The position numbers were made by a program, and so were the translations under genes. Shown here piece by piece: positions 34,061 to 46,440 of a stretch of 64,000 nt of DNA; position 1 is the first letter of the stretch, and every line of letters starts with the position of its first letter. Source of the stretch: Cymbidium sinense (lineage: Eukaryota; Streptophyta; Magnoliopsida; Asparagales; Orchidaceae); the NCBI GenBank assembly GCA_021442155.1, contig CM038229.1:97124271-97188270 (forward strand), read 5' to 3'. Below the pieces are notes generated by a model, which was not told the DNA's origin, did no database searches, and was given only the letters and a program-made list of their open reading frames with translations.

Positions 34061-35178
34061 AATGATCACCTATTCTTCAATTTTTAGTCTCATTCACCAT
34101 GGAGTTTGTTTAACAAGTGTTGCCTTTGGCTTGATTGCTAATTTATAAAGCGCCACATCAGAGATAAGCGACATTTCAACATATGTCCGGTAAATCAATC
34201 TCAATTCACAAAGTAGCACTTTTGTTCTTCAACTTTCTTATCGATAGAAGGGCACTAACGAAAGTTGGATGAGGATCATCCTCAATTCTTAAGTTTATTT
34301 CTTTGAGCTCATCCATAGTAGTTGTCTACCCACCATCTTTGAGTGCTTCAAGTGCATGCTTGGCTTCTACTTCTCCATCATTTGTAAGGAGAACATCATA
34401 AAGATAATTTTCTTCATCATTATTAATTCCAATTTCAGCTTTTATTATATTATAATAAGCTTTATTTTGATGAGTTTTGTATTGGATGAATCCAAGACAT
34501 TTAGTGATAAACTTATCACTCCTTCATGGTGTTTGAGGACTTCTTTGACTCCACATCTTATTAAAGGCGTGTTCTATGTTAGTAGTTTGATATGAATTCC
34601 AAGCTTATGTATCATTCTTCATAATTTTGGTGGATAGTCTCGGTATTCTCGTTGGCACCATCTCATTAGAATCATCATGTTGAGTAGGTCAATCAAAGTT
34701 ATGAGGTTGAGACTCCTGATTTATAAAATAAAGTTCTATTCGCCACTCTCAGCAACAATGACACATAGAATGTTATCAATTCTTCAATATTATGAATCTC
34801 AATTGTAATTTCTTTGAAGCATTATTGCAAGGTGGGTATAATTGTGAAGAAGTCAGACACTATCAAGTGAGCTATCCTTAATGAGATGACTCTTTGTACC
34901 CTATTTTTATAAGTAGATTCAAAATCATAATAAATCGGACTCACTTATTTTATACTTGTCTTTCTTGATGCTTATAAGTTCCCTTAGGTTTGATAGGGAT
35001 ATCTCTTCTTCTTGTGTGTGTCACTTCCTAAAGGAACTGGTCTTCTTAATTTAGATGTAAAATCAAGTGCTTTAGGAGAGTCAACATTGCCTTCTTTCTT
35101 TCTTTTGCCTTTATTCTTTCTCCTTTTGAAACTATTTTTTAGTTCATAAAGTGAATGCTACCGCCTTAAGAGGCTCCA

Positions 35179-35472
35179 CTAGCTTATGCTCTTTAGGGAT
35201 GAAATATTTTGCATCTTCATAAATCTTTGTTTCATGGATAGAGAATGGTTATAGGTTGCCATAAATTTTGAACTCTTCTCATCTCTTAGGTACTTCATAC
35301 GATGTATAGTTGATGGGACCATATCATACTCATGAAGCCATAGTCGACCAAAGAGCTTTGAATGATATAACTTCATTGATGACATGAAAGTTGGCTTATC
35401 TATACAAATTTTGAAATTTAAGTGGGAGGACAAAAGAACCCATAGTTTTCTATCCTTTCTCATTGAAATCAT
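35179..35472 (-). pseudogene. Gypsy aspartic-protease region remnant
   Basis: An open minus-strand stretch of 97 codons. Its middle part KLFGRLWLHEYDMVPSTIHR (about 35365-35300) matches the Y-x-x-L-L-G-R-P-W-x-H-x-x-x-x-V-P-S-T-L-H block at the end of the retroviral-type protease domain in plant gypsy polyproteins. The catalytic D-S-G loop should lie about 80-100 residues upstream (towards 35700) and is not clear. It stays open longer than most of the element. Confidence 0.75.
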
Positions 35473-37149
35473 GAACCATCAACTTATCCCTTCAAGATGT
35501 TGGATATCAAGTGATAATCCCCTTAGTACTTTCAAACTCATAAGATTGATAGAACGAATCAATTAGTATTGATTGATCAAGATACCATCACTCTCTGCGG
35601 TAGCATAGAGGGTGGTTGTGATTTCGTTCTCAACATAAGATCTTCTTGAAATTGTGATTCTTTGGGAGATCTTGAGTTTGCAATAATTCAATCATACATT
35701 TTTTTTGGCAAAATAAGCTTGATATCTCTCTAGGTCTTTAAGAGCACATTAAAGTTTCTCGAGATCTCTTGGCATTAGGAGAGCCTCATACACACTTAAT
35801 TATGTAGGGATCTTCCTTAGATGTTATAATATATTATAATCTATCTTTTCACTTGATCTAAGTTTCTTTTTAGAGTCTTTGGGAATGATATCTTCATTGA
35901 TTTCAATTTATTTATTTTTATCTTTATTTGGATTCCCCTTCTTTGATGGTGGTGGTAATACTTTATCACTCCTCAATTGAATTTGAATCACCTTGTCTTG
36001 TTCAAATTAGATCAAGAAGTAGTTTCTTCCAATTCACCTTTCATTATAAAGGATTGGCCAAAAGAGTTAGAGTCTTTTAACATCATACATTTCATACATT
36101 GATGTTGTTGATAAGTCTAATTCTTCTCCATCAAGAAAACATAAATCCTCATATGAAATGTTATCTTTTTATTGAGTCATTAAACAAAATTAAGATGTTA
36201 ACTCATCGCTCTTCATTCTTTCTAAAATTTTGATGGGTTGGTCGAGTCTGTTTGACTATCATTGTCATTTTGGAGTGACTTGTGAAGAACATCGACATCA
36301 CATAAATGATTTTACATGTCTCTACCGCAAAATTCACCATCATCTTCTTATCCAACTCAACAATATGGAGTTTAGATATAAAGTTTGCAAGCCTAACGAA
36401 GTTGTCATGTCGGTGATATTCCTCTAAATTGCTAATAACCTTTTGAGTTGTAGTCTTCTTCTTTTCTTATTTATTTTATATGGTTTGATTGGCTTCTTTG
36501 AGAGATTTTGTAGAATTTGTGCCAATTGCTTTTCTCTTTAGGATGAGTTAGTAGTATTGGAGTATCTGAGTTGACAACATGGAGGTTGAAGCATACAACC
36601 TCAACCGCTTTAAGATCAATCCGGTTCAAGATGTGATTTCCACCTAACACCAGAACTCCTTCATGTTGCTTCAACATCTTATTATCTTTTTTAGAGATTG
36701 CGTCTCCCATTCTTCAGTATGAATTGATTTCTCTTTCTTCTTGTCTTTAATGGACGATATAGAATATGACGTAATTATCCTTGTAGACTTTCTTTTTGGT
36801 TGACTAGAACACTATTAGATAATGTAAATTTACCTCATTGAGACTTCTTTTCTAGCTAATCTATGAAGACATAATAATCCTCATTAGAATGACTGATCAC
36901 TCAATGATACAAATAATAAGTTGGATTATTAACTTGATCGACTTCTTCGTGCTTTTAACTTTTCGTAATTGTAGACTTTGACTTCTTGTCAAAATAGTTT
37001 GGCCACACTATCCCTTCTAAAGGAATATTCTTTATTCATCTTTTCTTTAAGAGATGGCTGCATTCACTCATCATCTCTTTTTTCTTATTTTGGATGCTCT
37101 CCACTACCTTGAAAAGTCGTGGCTTATCATTGCCTCCTAACACCAATTT

Positions 37150-38130
37150 TGGGCGTGGATTAGATGAACAAGATTCTTTCTTTTATCATCACTATACATG
37201 GGTTATTTTCTTTTCTACATTGTAGATCACCCATTTTCACCACTTGAGTTATAGGCGACATGAGTTTCATTTCTTCTTGAATCAAGGCTTGTTTTTCTTT
37301 GATTTATCTATATAAGTTTTAGATTTAGAGCGATTCAACTTTTCAAATTTGGCCACTCTATTAAGCAAATCTTGAAATATTATGATTGACGCCATACATA
37401 AAAATAGTGATATTTTATCATCCATATCTCCCATTAACAATTGGATGCATGCTCTTCCTCCAATTGTTGTTCACATTTCATGCTTAGCTTATAACAACTT
37501 ATGAATTTGGTCACTGACTCATCTTTTCTCCTCTTTAGCAAGGCCGGGTTAGCGATCATTATTTTTTTGGTTACAATGATGAATCTTTTATGAATATTAT
37601 CTCCGCTAAGCGAAGGTTTTATAGAATCATTTGGTAATTCTACATACCGCTGGTTGAAATTAGGTTGTGACAACCGGTGAAAAGCAATGCATCATTCCCT
37701 CTAGTGTTATAGTAGCCATGAATTGGGCTAGATGTTGTTTTGGATTACCATACCCAATGAAAGTATTAAATTTTGGTACTAAGTAACCTTTGGTATAACA
37801 CTTGATCATATTTAGTTGGGTAAGGGTGACCCTTACTCACTAGCTTTTCGCTTGCTCAAGCTATAACGCCATAATCTTTTCATTAATTATCATTTCTAGT
37901 TGAGAAGCTATTACTATTTTAGATGTACCGCCACATTTTAAATTATAGATTGAAGAGGTAGTTAACTTCACTCCTCCATTCAAGTATAGCATGTACTATA
38001 GGAGCTTAGATATCGAGTGACTAGTGGTATAAAAGTACTACTAGTAACTACTTGTTGATTAGTATGTAGACGGTGTTGTATTTGATGTGATATTCTTCGT
38101 AATATATCCATCATAATATTCATTTGTGAC
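37150..38130 (-). pseudogene. Gypsy gag remnant (element 1)
   Basis: From right to left: a presumed start MSQMNIMMDILRRISHQIQH at about 38112; HPYPTKYDQVLYQR (about 37850-37810), the K-P-Y-P-x-x-Y-D motif; GNPKQHLAQFMATI (about 37760-37720), matching the G-N-P-x-Q-H-x-A-x-F core; ELPNDSIK, then IHKRFI and LLKRRKDESVTKFISCYK (about 37640-37480), the F-x-x-R-F...x-Q-x-x-x-E-S-V-x-x-F-I block, then LSMKCEQQLEEEHA. It has at least four frame shifts. A family-U end begins within about 20 bases upstream, leaving no room for a normal leader. Confidence 0.8.
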
Positions 38131-38135
38131 ATTAT

Positions 38136-39555
38136 TGACCTTACTTTTGGAGTGAGCTCTCAACTTCCTTATCATAGATCTAAGACTCTCATAGACAGAG
38201 CTCCTTAGTCTTATGACACCTCTGATTAGATGAATACTTAACCAAGCTAAGACTTAGATGGTTTAGCCATAGGAATAGGGTATGCCTTAAGAATTTAGGA
38301 AGACTTGCCAAACCTATATCATCAAACCTGATCCTTGCTTTCTTCTTTCAAACCAACCTCAAATTCAAATTCAAATTCCAAATCAAATGATTGAGACCCA
38401 TGATTGAATGCAAATTCTAAAATTTTTCCTAAGCCCTTTGATTTCATCTTATGGACTTAGCCTTAACCAAATCCAAATCACTCCAAACCTAAGTGATTTT
38501 CTCATGAATCATTTATATATTCATGTATATTTTGAATATGAATGGAGCATAAATTCGAATAGGCTGAAACTAAATTCAAAATCAAACCAAAATCCAATTT
38601 ATATCCTTTTAAGCCAAGTCCTTGAACTTGGTCAAATCCTATCCAAACCAAATAAAATCCATGGATTTCTTCATCATTCAATCATTGTCCAAAATATAAT
38701 CATAAACTATAATTATCAATCCAAATCCAAGCTAACCCAAATCAAACCCATGTTAGCCCTTTTGACTTGAAATTGTCATGTGAACCAAAATCCATATGGA
38801 TCCAAATCACTTACAATTGGATTTATATTTAGATCCTAAGTTCATGTGTGAGTTCAACTAAACTTGAATCAAGCAATTGGATTTTGAACATTGGATTTAT
38901 CTTAGTCAAGGTTTTATTGGAAATGTAATTAACTTAATTACTCCATAATTAATTATCTAATTAATCTCATACTTTTGTGCATGTATAAGGGATGACCTCT
39001 ACCTCCCGTATTTTTGGGATTTTATTGGTTGCTTAATTAGAGAATCAATGGATTAACACTTAATCACTTTTTTTAATGTAATTAGTGTGAATTAAGTAAA
39101 CAAATAGTAAATTAGTCAACTAATTAAGTCTATTAACCTCTATTAATGGCGATGAAGCCTAGGAAATGGATTGTGAGTCCCTCGCCCAATCTTTTCTTTA
39201 AGCCTTCTAATCACTCTTAAATAAATAATTAATTAACACCGCTTAATTAATTAATTAACAAGATTAATAGAAATCCAAATCATACTTGAACCCCTTAATT
39301 AATTGAAAGGATTTAGGATTGAGACTTAGGCTCCTTTCTTTGTCTCTTTCTCTAAGTCCATCTCATTTTGGTTGATTAAGGTTAATTAAGGTTTAATTAG
39401 TTAATTAATGAACTTAATTAATTTGAATCTACTTCTCTAATTTAATCTTGGGTAGCTCTTTGGGTGTCCAATAACCCAAAATAAGAGATGATGAAATTAT
39501 GGTTAGCTCACATGTGTGAGAAAACCATAAAAGTAGTTAAGTGAGATCCCTTTGT
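38136..39555 (-). repeat. Family-U end fragment 1 (internally deleted)
   Basis: It matches the outer end of the left arm (52120-51400 reversed) from ATTGACCTTACTTTTGGAGT (38131) to about 38870. It then jumps directly to the TTAATTAA-rich part equivalent to 55230-55700 (here 38930-39540). About 2.3 kb of the middle is missing. The shared order CTCTCAAC...GATTAG(G/A)TG(G/A)A(C/T)ACT...CATAGGAATAGGG(C/T)ATG makes the first part certain. Confidence 0.75.
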
Positions 39556-40340
39556 TGACCTCATTTTTAAGAAGAGTTCTCAACCCCTCCATCTTAGACA
39601 TAGGATTTCTCTTAGACTTTAAGAGTTCATTAGTCTTAAGACACATCTAGTGATTAGGTGGACACTCAACGTAACCCCTTAGAAGAGTTAGCCATAGGAA
39701 TAGGGCATGTCTTGGGGTGTTTGGAAAGTTCGCCTACCCTATAGCTTGAACCAAAGTCCTCATTTTCTTCCTTCAAGCCAAATTCTAAATCAAGTCTAAA
39801 CTAAATCCAAATTCCAAATCAAATCAACATCAAAACTTAAATCAATACCAACTTAAGTGAGTCTCAAACTCAAATCAATTCCAAGTGATTGAAGCTTATG
39901 ATTGAAATCCAAATTCCAAAAATATTACCTAAGTCCTTTGATTCCCTCTCATGGGCTTAAATCAAATCTAAATCAATTCAAATTCAAGGGATTTTCTCAT
40001 AACCCACTTATATTCTCATTTATATTCACAAATATAAATGAATTATAAATTCAAATATAAAAAAATAAATTCAAAATTCAAATCAAAAGTCTTTTCTAAG
40101 TCCCTTCGATTCCACTTTATGGATTTAGCTCAAACCAAATTCAAATCACTTCAAATTCAAGAAATTTTCTCACAACCCATTAATATTCTCATTTATATTT
40201 ACATATATAAATAAAATAAAATTCAATCAATCAAAACTAACTCAAAACTCAAACCCAATTCAATCAAAGTCCAACCTAAGTTTTTCAAGTCAAATTCTTG
40301 AACTTAGCCAAATCAAATTCAAATCAAATTCATTGAACTA
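39556..40340 (-). repeat. Family-U end fragment 2
   Basis: The sequence TGTTGACCTCATTTTTAAG (39553) starts a second copy of the same end directly behind fragment 1, in the same orientation. It continues to about 40335, through several TATATTCAC-type repeats, and stops at the gag remnant. Read on the minus strand the end is ...GAGGTCAACA, compatible with an LTR 3' end in CA. Confidence 0.75.
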
Positions 40341-40389
40341 TTGGGAAGTTCAACGCACCATCAAATCTTTGCTAAGCTACTAACAAATA

Positions 40390-41605
40390 GATGAAAGAGT
40401 AACATCATCCGCCACCGTGTTGTAGCTCGTGTGATATGCTACCTCGGTTTCCATTGCCATCAAAACTCTTGAAGGAAGGTGGTACGAAACCCTTGGGATA
40501 TTGGATTGCATCAAATTCCTCTAGGTAGGGTCTACCCTTTGGAACGATGATCTTCCTGACTTGAGCCAACTTTCGCTTTCTCAACCATGGACTTGAAGTC
40601 TTTTACTTGTATGGTGGTACTTTTCACTACCTTCCTATACATGCTAGTGCTACCTTGCTCAACGGGAGGTAAGGTCTTGGTTGGGTCCAAGACATGCACT
40701 AACTCTAGGCGACTAGTCGGTTATGGTAGGATGAACTACCGTGGCTTATAATGCTAAAATTCGCTAATAGATCTTCTAGCCTCTTCTCCATCATATCTAT
40801 CTTCTCATCCTTCGTCTAATTTGTGCTAGGAGGTGTTGGGTCAGTGGGCTGTGTCTTCTGCTTTCCATCACCTTCCATAGCCTCTACTCTTTGAGGAGGG
40901 ATCCCCTATCACACAATGTAAACCCTGCTAGTCTCCTAACAAATCATCTTCATTGGGATCAAAGCTAATCTTCTCATCAGACCAATCATATCCTAGATTT
41001 CCATCTTTTCTATGAGATTGTTGGCTACTATATCATCTAAAGAACGATCAATCTAACAGCACAAATGTCTTGGTACCGATGATCCTTGTCATGTCGAGAG
41101 GCCACCTCCCATCAAGAATCAATCCTATGATGACTACTCATTGGAAGAAATACTTCGGATATCATTGACTCAGAAGGGGTGACACTCTAGGAGGTTCTAT
41201 GATCATGGGCGCATTGGGCTATCATCTCCCTCTACAAATGTAGCCATCTCTATGTCTGGCGGTGGTGTTGGTGAAGGGGCGACCACTATGCTTGGTCGCA
41301 TTCCTTCCACCACCACTAGGATATAATGTTGAGTGGGAGAGCTCGTCCTCCATAGAAGGTGGTGTAGATGGAATAAGATCCCTCAACCATAGCCGATCAC
41401 CAAAGGGGTCCGCTTCTCCCCAGATGTGGCCTTGGCCTTCGGCTGGAGATCTGCGACATGAATGGGTGATGGTGGATGGGGTAGAGCGGTGTGGTGGAGA
41501 CACCAACTCTCTAATAGGACCCTCCTCATGATGGGTCATTCCAGAAGTAGAATTTTGTTTGTGTGATCGACGTGTAGCGATGATCGGGAAAATTAATGAG
41601 TGCAA
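40390..41605 (-). pseudogene. Gypsy gag remnant (element 2)
   Basis: An open 127-codon stretch (41605-41222, minus) with MTHHEEGPIRELVSPPHRST is followed, with frame shifts, by DPNEDDLLGD (about 40960-40930), KDEKIDMMEKRLEDLL (about 40815-40765), KDFKSMVEKAKVGSS (about 40600-40555), and RPYLEEFDAIQYPKGFVPPS with FKSFDGNGN (about 40530-40450). The last block is the K-P-Y-x-x-x-x-D-x-x-x-x-P-x-G-(Y/F)-x-x-P-x-F-x-x-F-x-G-x-G-N motif of plant gypsy gag. It is a different copy from the gag at 37150-38130, because it has its own version of this motif. The rest of its pol is not downstream; family-U fragments replace it. Confidence 0.65.
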
Positions 41606-42480
41606 ACTGAGACTAACTAAACCTGCCTCTCTCGGTGAGATCTAAAGCTGTGCGTGCCTCCTTGGCCCTCTCTTGCCGTAGATGTTTTCTCACACATGGG
41701 GATTACATATCTCAAATTGAATTAAGCTCCGGACTCAACATTCGTAAGCTTCACCAACCGGTGTAGAATTGATCAAGGCCAACATATGACCTCCTATTAC
41801 TGGGATGGTAACCTCTAGTGAAGGTGAAGTGGATCCTCCTAACATCATCTCTGGACCTAGAGAGAGAGAGAGAGGATGAAATGGGTTTCTTGTAACAACA
41901 AAGAAGTTAAAACAAGAAAGTCCTCAATAAGCGACCAAGTAGTAGCCTCCATCTCCCTAGTAATGCATGTATGCGCTTAATCATGCAATTTTTGTTCCTC
42001 CTCAGTCCTAGTAGGGTAAGTGGAGTAAGAGCTATGGGGAGGCAATTTGGGATCGAGGAGCCTTACCCTTTGAGGGTGCTAATAAGTGGGTGCTATCCCT
42101 CCTGGTAACAGAAACCACATGATACATTGAGACTAGTGTTGATGTGGTACTATAGGCATTCTTTGTAGAAACTATCACTACTTTCCTCTTGGTGAAGGGA
42201 TGTCAGTCGATGGAAAGTCAATTTGAATGACCCGATTCTACACACGATCCTAGGAGAGTGCCCTCACAAGTAATCTTCACCACTCAAAACCTCATCCAAA
42301 ATGAATGGTGGGTGTAGTCAAGGGGAGATTGGCCGATCCAAGGCCAAGTCTATGCCATAGGGAAAGTAAACACATACTTCGTGAAGTTGCCATTATAGTC
42401 AATTGAAAACTAAAAATATAACAATAGCAAGCGAAATTGATCGAGAATGCATTGTTGGAAACAAACTTGGATCATGTTTC
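41606..42480. other. GC-richer stretch, possibly leader or gag N-terminus of element 2
   Basis: Composition resembles the neighbouring gag remnant. No named motif. A short (GA)7 tract lies at 41861-41875. Confidence 0.35.
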
Positions 42481-42499
42481 TCTTGTTAACTTGAATTTG

Positions 42500-44520
42500 A
42501 ATTTAAAATTTGAACCCACATCCAACATTCTAGAAGTGTTAAGTGGGTTTCAAATAGATTTAGAGAAGATTTAGAGATTTGATTAGAAAGGGGAATTTTG
42601 AATATGGAACCCACTTTCAACAAATTTGGGGTATGTTGAGAATGGGATCAATATATTTTTAGAAATATTCTTCCATAGGTTCATGTTTGAAATTATATTT
42701 TGATTTGAGGACCCTTTCCTTTAACAAATTTGAGTATGTTAAAGTAATGGTCAATTGTTTTTTGTTTTGATTCGATATTTTGGAATTCACTCACTTAACA
42801 AATTTGGGTATACTAAGTGAAGTGTTTGAAAATAATTGTTTCTTTTGATTTTTTTTTGCTTTGTTTGGTTTGTGAAAATGGAATCCTCATTTAGCAAATT
42901 TAGGTATGTTAAGTGAGGAATCCAAGTGTATTTTGTTTTATTTTGAAATTTTTTTTTTGAAAATAGGATCCTTAGAAAATTTAGGTATGCTAAGGAAATC
43001 CTAATGTGTTTTTTTTTGTTTTGATGATTTTCTTTTGAAAATTGGAGACTTTACTTTAGCAGATGGGGCATGCCAAAATGAAGTTCTAAAATGTTTTGAA
43101 AATTTTTGTGAAATGGAGATTTCACTTAGAAAATTTGAGTATGCTAAGTGAAATTCAAGATATGTTTCAAATTTTGTGTTTTGATTTTGGAGACTTCACC
43201 TTAGCAAAATGGGGTATGACAAAATGAATTTCCAAAAGTGTTTTGAAATTTTGTTTTGAAATGGAGATTTCACTAGCAAATTTGAGTATGCTAAATGAAA
43301 TTCAAGGTATGTTTCAAATTTTGTGTTTTGATTTTGGAGACTTCACCTTAGCAAATGGGGTATGCCAAATAAAGTTCCAAAAGTGTTTTGAAAATTTTGT
43401 TGTCTTTGTTGATTTTGAAATGGAAAATTTCCATTTAACAAATTTGGGTATGTAAGATGGAAAGCAATTATGTTTCATTTTTCATGAGTGGTTATTACTT
43501 TTGAAAGAGAAAATCCACACTTAAGCATATATGGACTATGTTAAGTGGCATTTCAAAAATAGTGTTATTTTATTTGAAATGAAATTTTCATTCAATAAAT
43601 TTAAGTATATTGAATAGAGATGTTCATATGTGCTTTTCAAAAAAATTATTTTAAATTTTGATTGAAAATGAAACCTCCATCCATTAAATGTGGGTATATT
43701 GAATGAAGAGGTTTCATATGTGCTTTTCAAAAAAAAATATTTTAAATTTGATTGAAAATGAAACCTCCATCCAATAAATGTGGGTATATTGAATGGAGAG
43801 GTTTCATATGTGCTTTGGAAAATTTATTTTTGATTTTGATTGAAAATGAAACCTTCATCCAATAAATGTGGGTATATTGAATGGAGAGGTTTCATATGTG
43901 CTTTTGGAAAATTTATTTTGATTTTGATTGAAAATGAAACCTTCATCCAAAAATGTGGGTATATTAAATGGAGATGTTCACATGTGCTTTTTTTTAAAAA
44001 AATTTGAAAATTCTAGCTTAACACATGTGGAATGTATTGAGTGGAATTTTGAAGTTGTGATTTTGGCTTGAAGATGTAACATTCATTCCAACATATTTGG
44101 ATATATTGAATGGAAAGGCCCACAAATTTTGGTTCTTTTAAAAATTTAGGAATATTGGAATTTTATTATTGAACATGAAGTCTTCACCAAAATGAATTGA
44201 GTGAAGAAGTTCATTTGTGCTTTAGAAAATTATGATCGTTTGAAATTTTATTTTTGTAAAGATGATCCTACATGTAGCAATCATGAAGATTGCTAGATGA
44301 AGGTCTGGGAAAGTTTTTTTGTGCAAAATATTTTATTATGTGCATTTTGAAAGAGTGCTTTTGAAAAGTAATACTTTTATGAAGGAGTAATTTTTTTATT
44401 TTAAAATGAACCTTTCCTTACCATAAAATGATAAGGAGGAAGTCTTTAATCATTTTATTTTTATTAAATTTTTTAGTTTCACCCATTGGGGGAACAATGG
44501 GGGTTTTAAGACCAACAATG
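42500..44520 (+). repeat. Tandem array of about 23 stem-loop units with covarying stems
   Basis: Units of about 75-120 bases repeat in the same direction. Each has the plan: G/A-rich lead (GAAAATGGA or TGAAATGGAGA), left stem, loop AAATTTGGGTA or a variant, right stem, T-rich spacer (TGTTTTGATTTT). The stems differ between units but stay paired: CTTTAACA/TGTTAAAG (42719, 42737), CCTTAG/CTAAGG (42971, 42991), TTCACTTAG/CTAAGTGAA (43121, 43144), and ATGAAACCTC with GAGGTTTCAT plus CAATA/TATTG (43758-43806). No reading frame is kept across units. The array ends where family-U arm F begins, and may be its 5' part. Confidence 0.85.
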
Positions 44521-46256
44521 AGGTCCTAAAACCTAAAGATGTTGACTAGCTTAACTTAAGGATAAAATAAGATATGTGCCAATGGAAAGAAAGATAGTCT
44601 TGGATTCATACAAAAACAAACAAACTATCGATATTTAGAGACAATAATCATTTACCAAAGATGGAGAGAGGAACCATCCCTGGAGTCATTAGAAGAATCT
44701 GGGTAAAAATTATTTAAGTATGTATTTCATTTGAGGTTGCATTCACCATCATCAATCAATCTCCTCCCTTCTTGCCCTTGAATTCTCTCCTTCTTATCTT
44801 CATCCCTCTTGGAAAGAAAGATGAAGACAAAAGAAAGAAAGCGTAAGAGAGAGAAAATTCAATATGTTGATGATTGCTTCCTTCTTTAGATGGACACCAC
44901 ATAAAATCACAAGTATACTTATTAGGGTGATCAAGTATGGCATCGGAAAGGTGTCCTATCTTGAAAGATAGAAGTCCCACCTTACAATATCACCTAAATA
45001 AGGACTCCTAAGGACTTATGGGTTTACAATGATACCAGATTCTTTCCCTACTTTATATGGAAAAGTAAAGCAAGTTTTATTTTAAATCACGTTCATTAAG
45101 TTCCCTACAAGGGCAAGCCCCATAGTTAATTACATCCTAAGGAATGAGATTTCTTAGAATACTCTCGATTAAGGTAAATGATCGTTGTCTCCAAAGATTT
45201 CAATAATTTGGACTATCAATCGATTAGTTTATTTTTTGAAGATCAAATGAGATTGATCAAAAGGAGGGAGTTCTTATCAAGCCAAATGAAAATAAGTAGG
45301 GGTGCTTAAGATACTAGGAAGCCTAGTAAGCATCCCAAACTACCCATGGATGGGCTTTACATTTTCAAATTGAATTAATTTGTTTGGGTTGATTTTTTCA
45401 TTAGAATTTTGGGGCTTATGATTCAACACAAGATTATGGAAATACCTAAGAGGTGAGGATTTATTCTTTTGGCCCATAGAAGGGAGAAGCAACCTCAAAC
45501 CTAAATCTAGGGAGATTTGGCGAGGGCCAAAACATGACCTAAATTTAATGAGATAATGGGTATTTAGTTTACCTCCACAGAGAGGACAAACTACTGCTTG
45601 GACTTACAATCTCTTGGGGGTCGCCAACTAACTCTTCCTACAATTTCAAATTCATGTAGGAAAGTCATATGCTTTATGCAAGATAAGCATTATTTATTTA
45701 GAAAGAGACTAAGTCCTTAAACTCACTCTAAAGAGACTAGATCATGTAAGGGTATGCTTCAAATGACCTAAATCTAATACAAATCATATTACATGTTATT
45801 TTTATTTTTTGGAAAATTATTTGATTCAGCTTATAGGATTCATATGCCTAATGCATGAGATGTAAGATTATTAGCCAAAATCTGAGAAGGGAGGAGGCGT
45901 GTTTCCACCATAGCTCTCAAAAGTCAAGCCAAGTTTCTCCGGAAAAGGTGGAAGCCCTCCAATCAAGAGTGAAATAAGATGCTTTTATGCATGATGTTAT
46001 AAAATAAATACTCATCCAACTAGGGGTTTCTAATTCTTTTATCTTGATTTTAGCCTAAGCTTTAGGTGAGGTTATGAGTTCTTTATTTTAATTTTGAATT
46101 GTTAAATTTGGTAGAAGATTTATTTTTCCTAAGAGCCTAATCCACATCCAGCCATACATAAAACAAGGAAGAAACTAGAAAATGATGTCATCTTAATGCA
46201 CAAGCTAAACAAATTATCAATCAATTTATAAAGCTAACGAGAAGAATCAAAGGTCA

Positions 46257-46440
46257 TTGTGGTTAGGCACCACACAAACCATAAAAAAGGGTAAGCTCTA
46301 CCCTTATACAACTCAGATTACAAATGAATTAATTACAATTAAACAAGGAATTCATGTTATGGGGGTCTTCAAGCTTCATTTCTTCATTCTTCTTTTCTTC
46401 TTTCTTCTCTTCTTTCTTCATTGGTTCATTCTTTTGGATG
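46257..46440. other. Pyrimidine-rich segment of family U (copy 2)
   Basis: 46376-46432 is almost pure C/T (TTCTTCTTTTCTTC-like). The complement appears as (AAG)n at 57781-57830 in the right arm, (GAAA)n at 61631-61650 in copy 4, and TTCATTC repeats at 62191-62226 in copy 5. The same site has expanded a different purine/pyrimidine motif in every copy. Confidence 0.65.

Larger units (their letters stand above)
31030..38135 (-). mobile_element. Degenerate Ty3/gypsy retroelement, gag to integrase
   Basis: Reading leftward on the minus strand the order is gag (38130-37150), protease region (about 35470-35180), reverse transcriptase (about 34060-33430), RNase H (about 33350-32560) and integrase (about 32110-31030). 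Protease-RT-RNase H-integrase is the Ty3/gypsy order; copia has integrase first. All domains are riddled with stops and frameshifts. The motif set (GRPW-type protease end, DFRDLNKACPKD in RT, YFDGAS in RNase H, GPFVIEKVYRGGAY at the integrase end) is that of the non-chromodomain plant gypsy group that includes Tat and Athila. Paired LTRs were not found; family-U end fragments lie directly upstream of gag. Confidence 0.85.

Noticed and set aside
38408..38770. 120-codon plus-strand frame
   Set aside because: It falls in the AATTCAAAT-rich simple-sequence part of a family-U end, which has many chance open frames because stops are rare in this composition.
41262..41531. 89-codon plus-strand frame
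   Set aside because: It is antisense to the gag-like frame 41605-41222, which fits a known motif series further on; the plus frame does not.
42500..44520. CRISPR-like array
   Set aside because: Units are degenerate, spacers are themselves repetitive, and the genome is clearly that of a plant.
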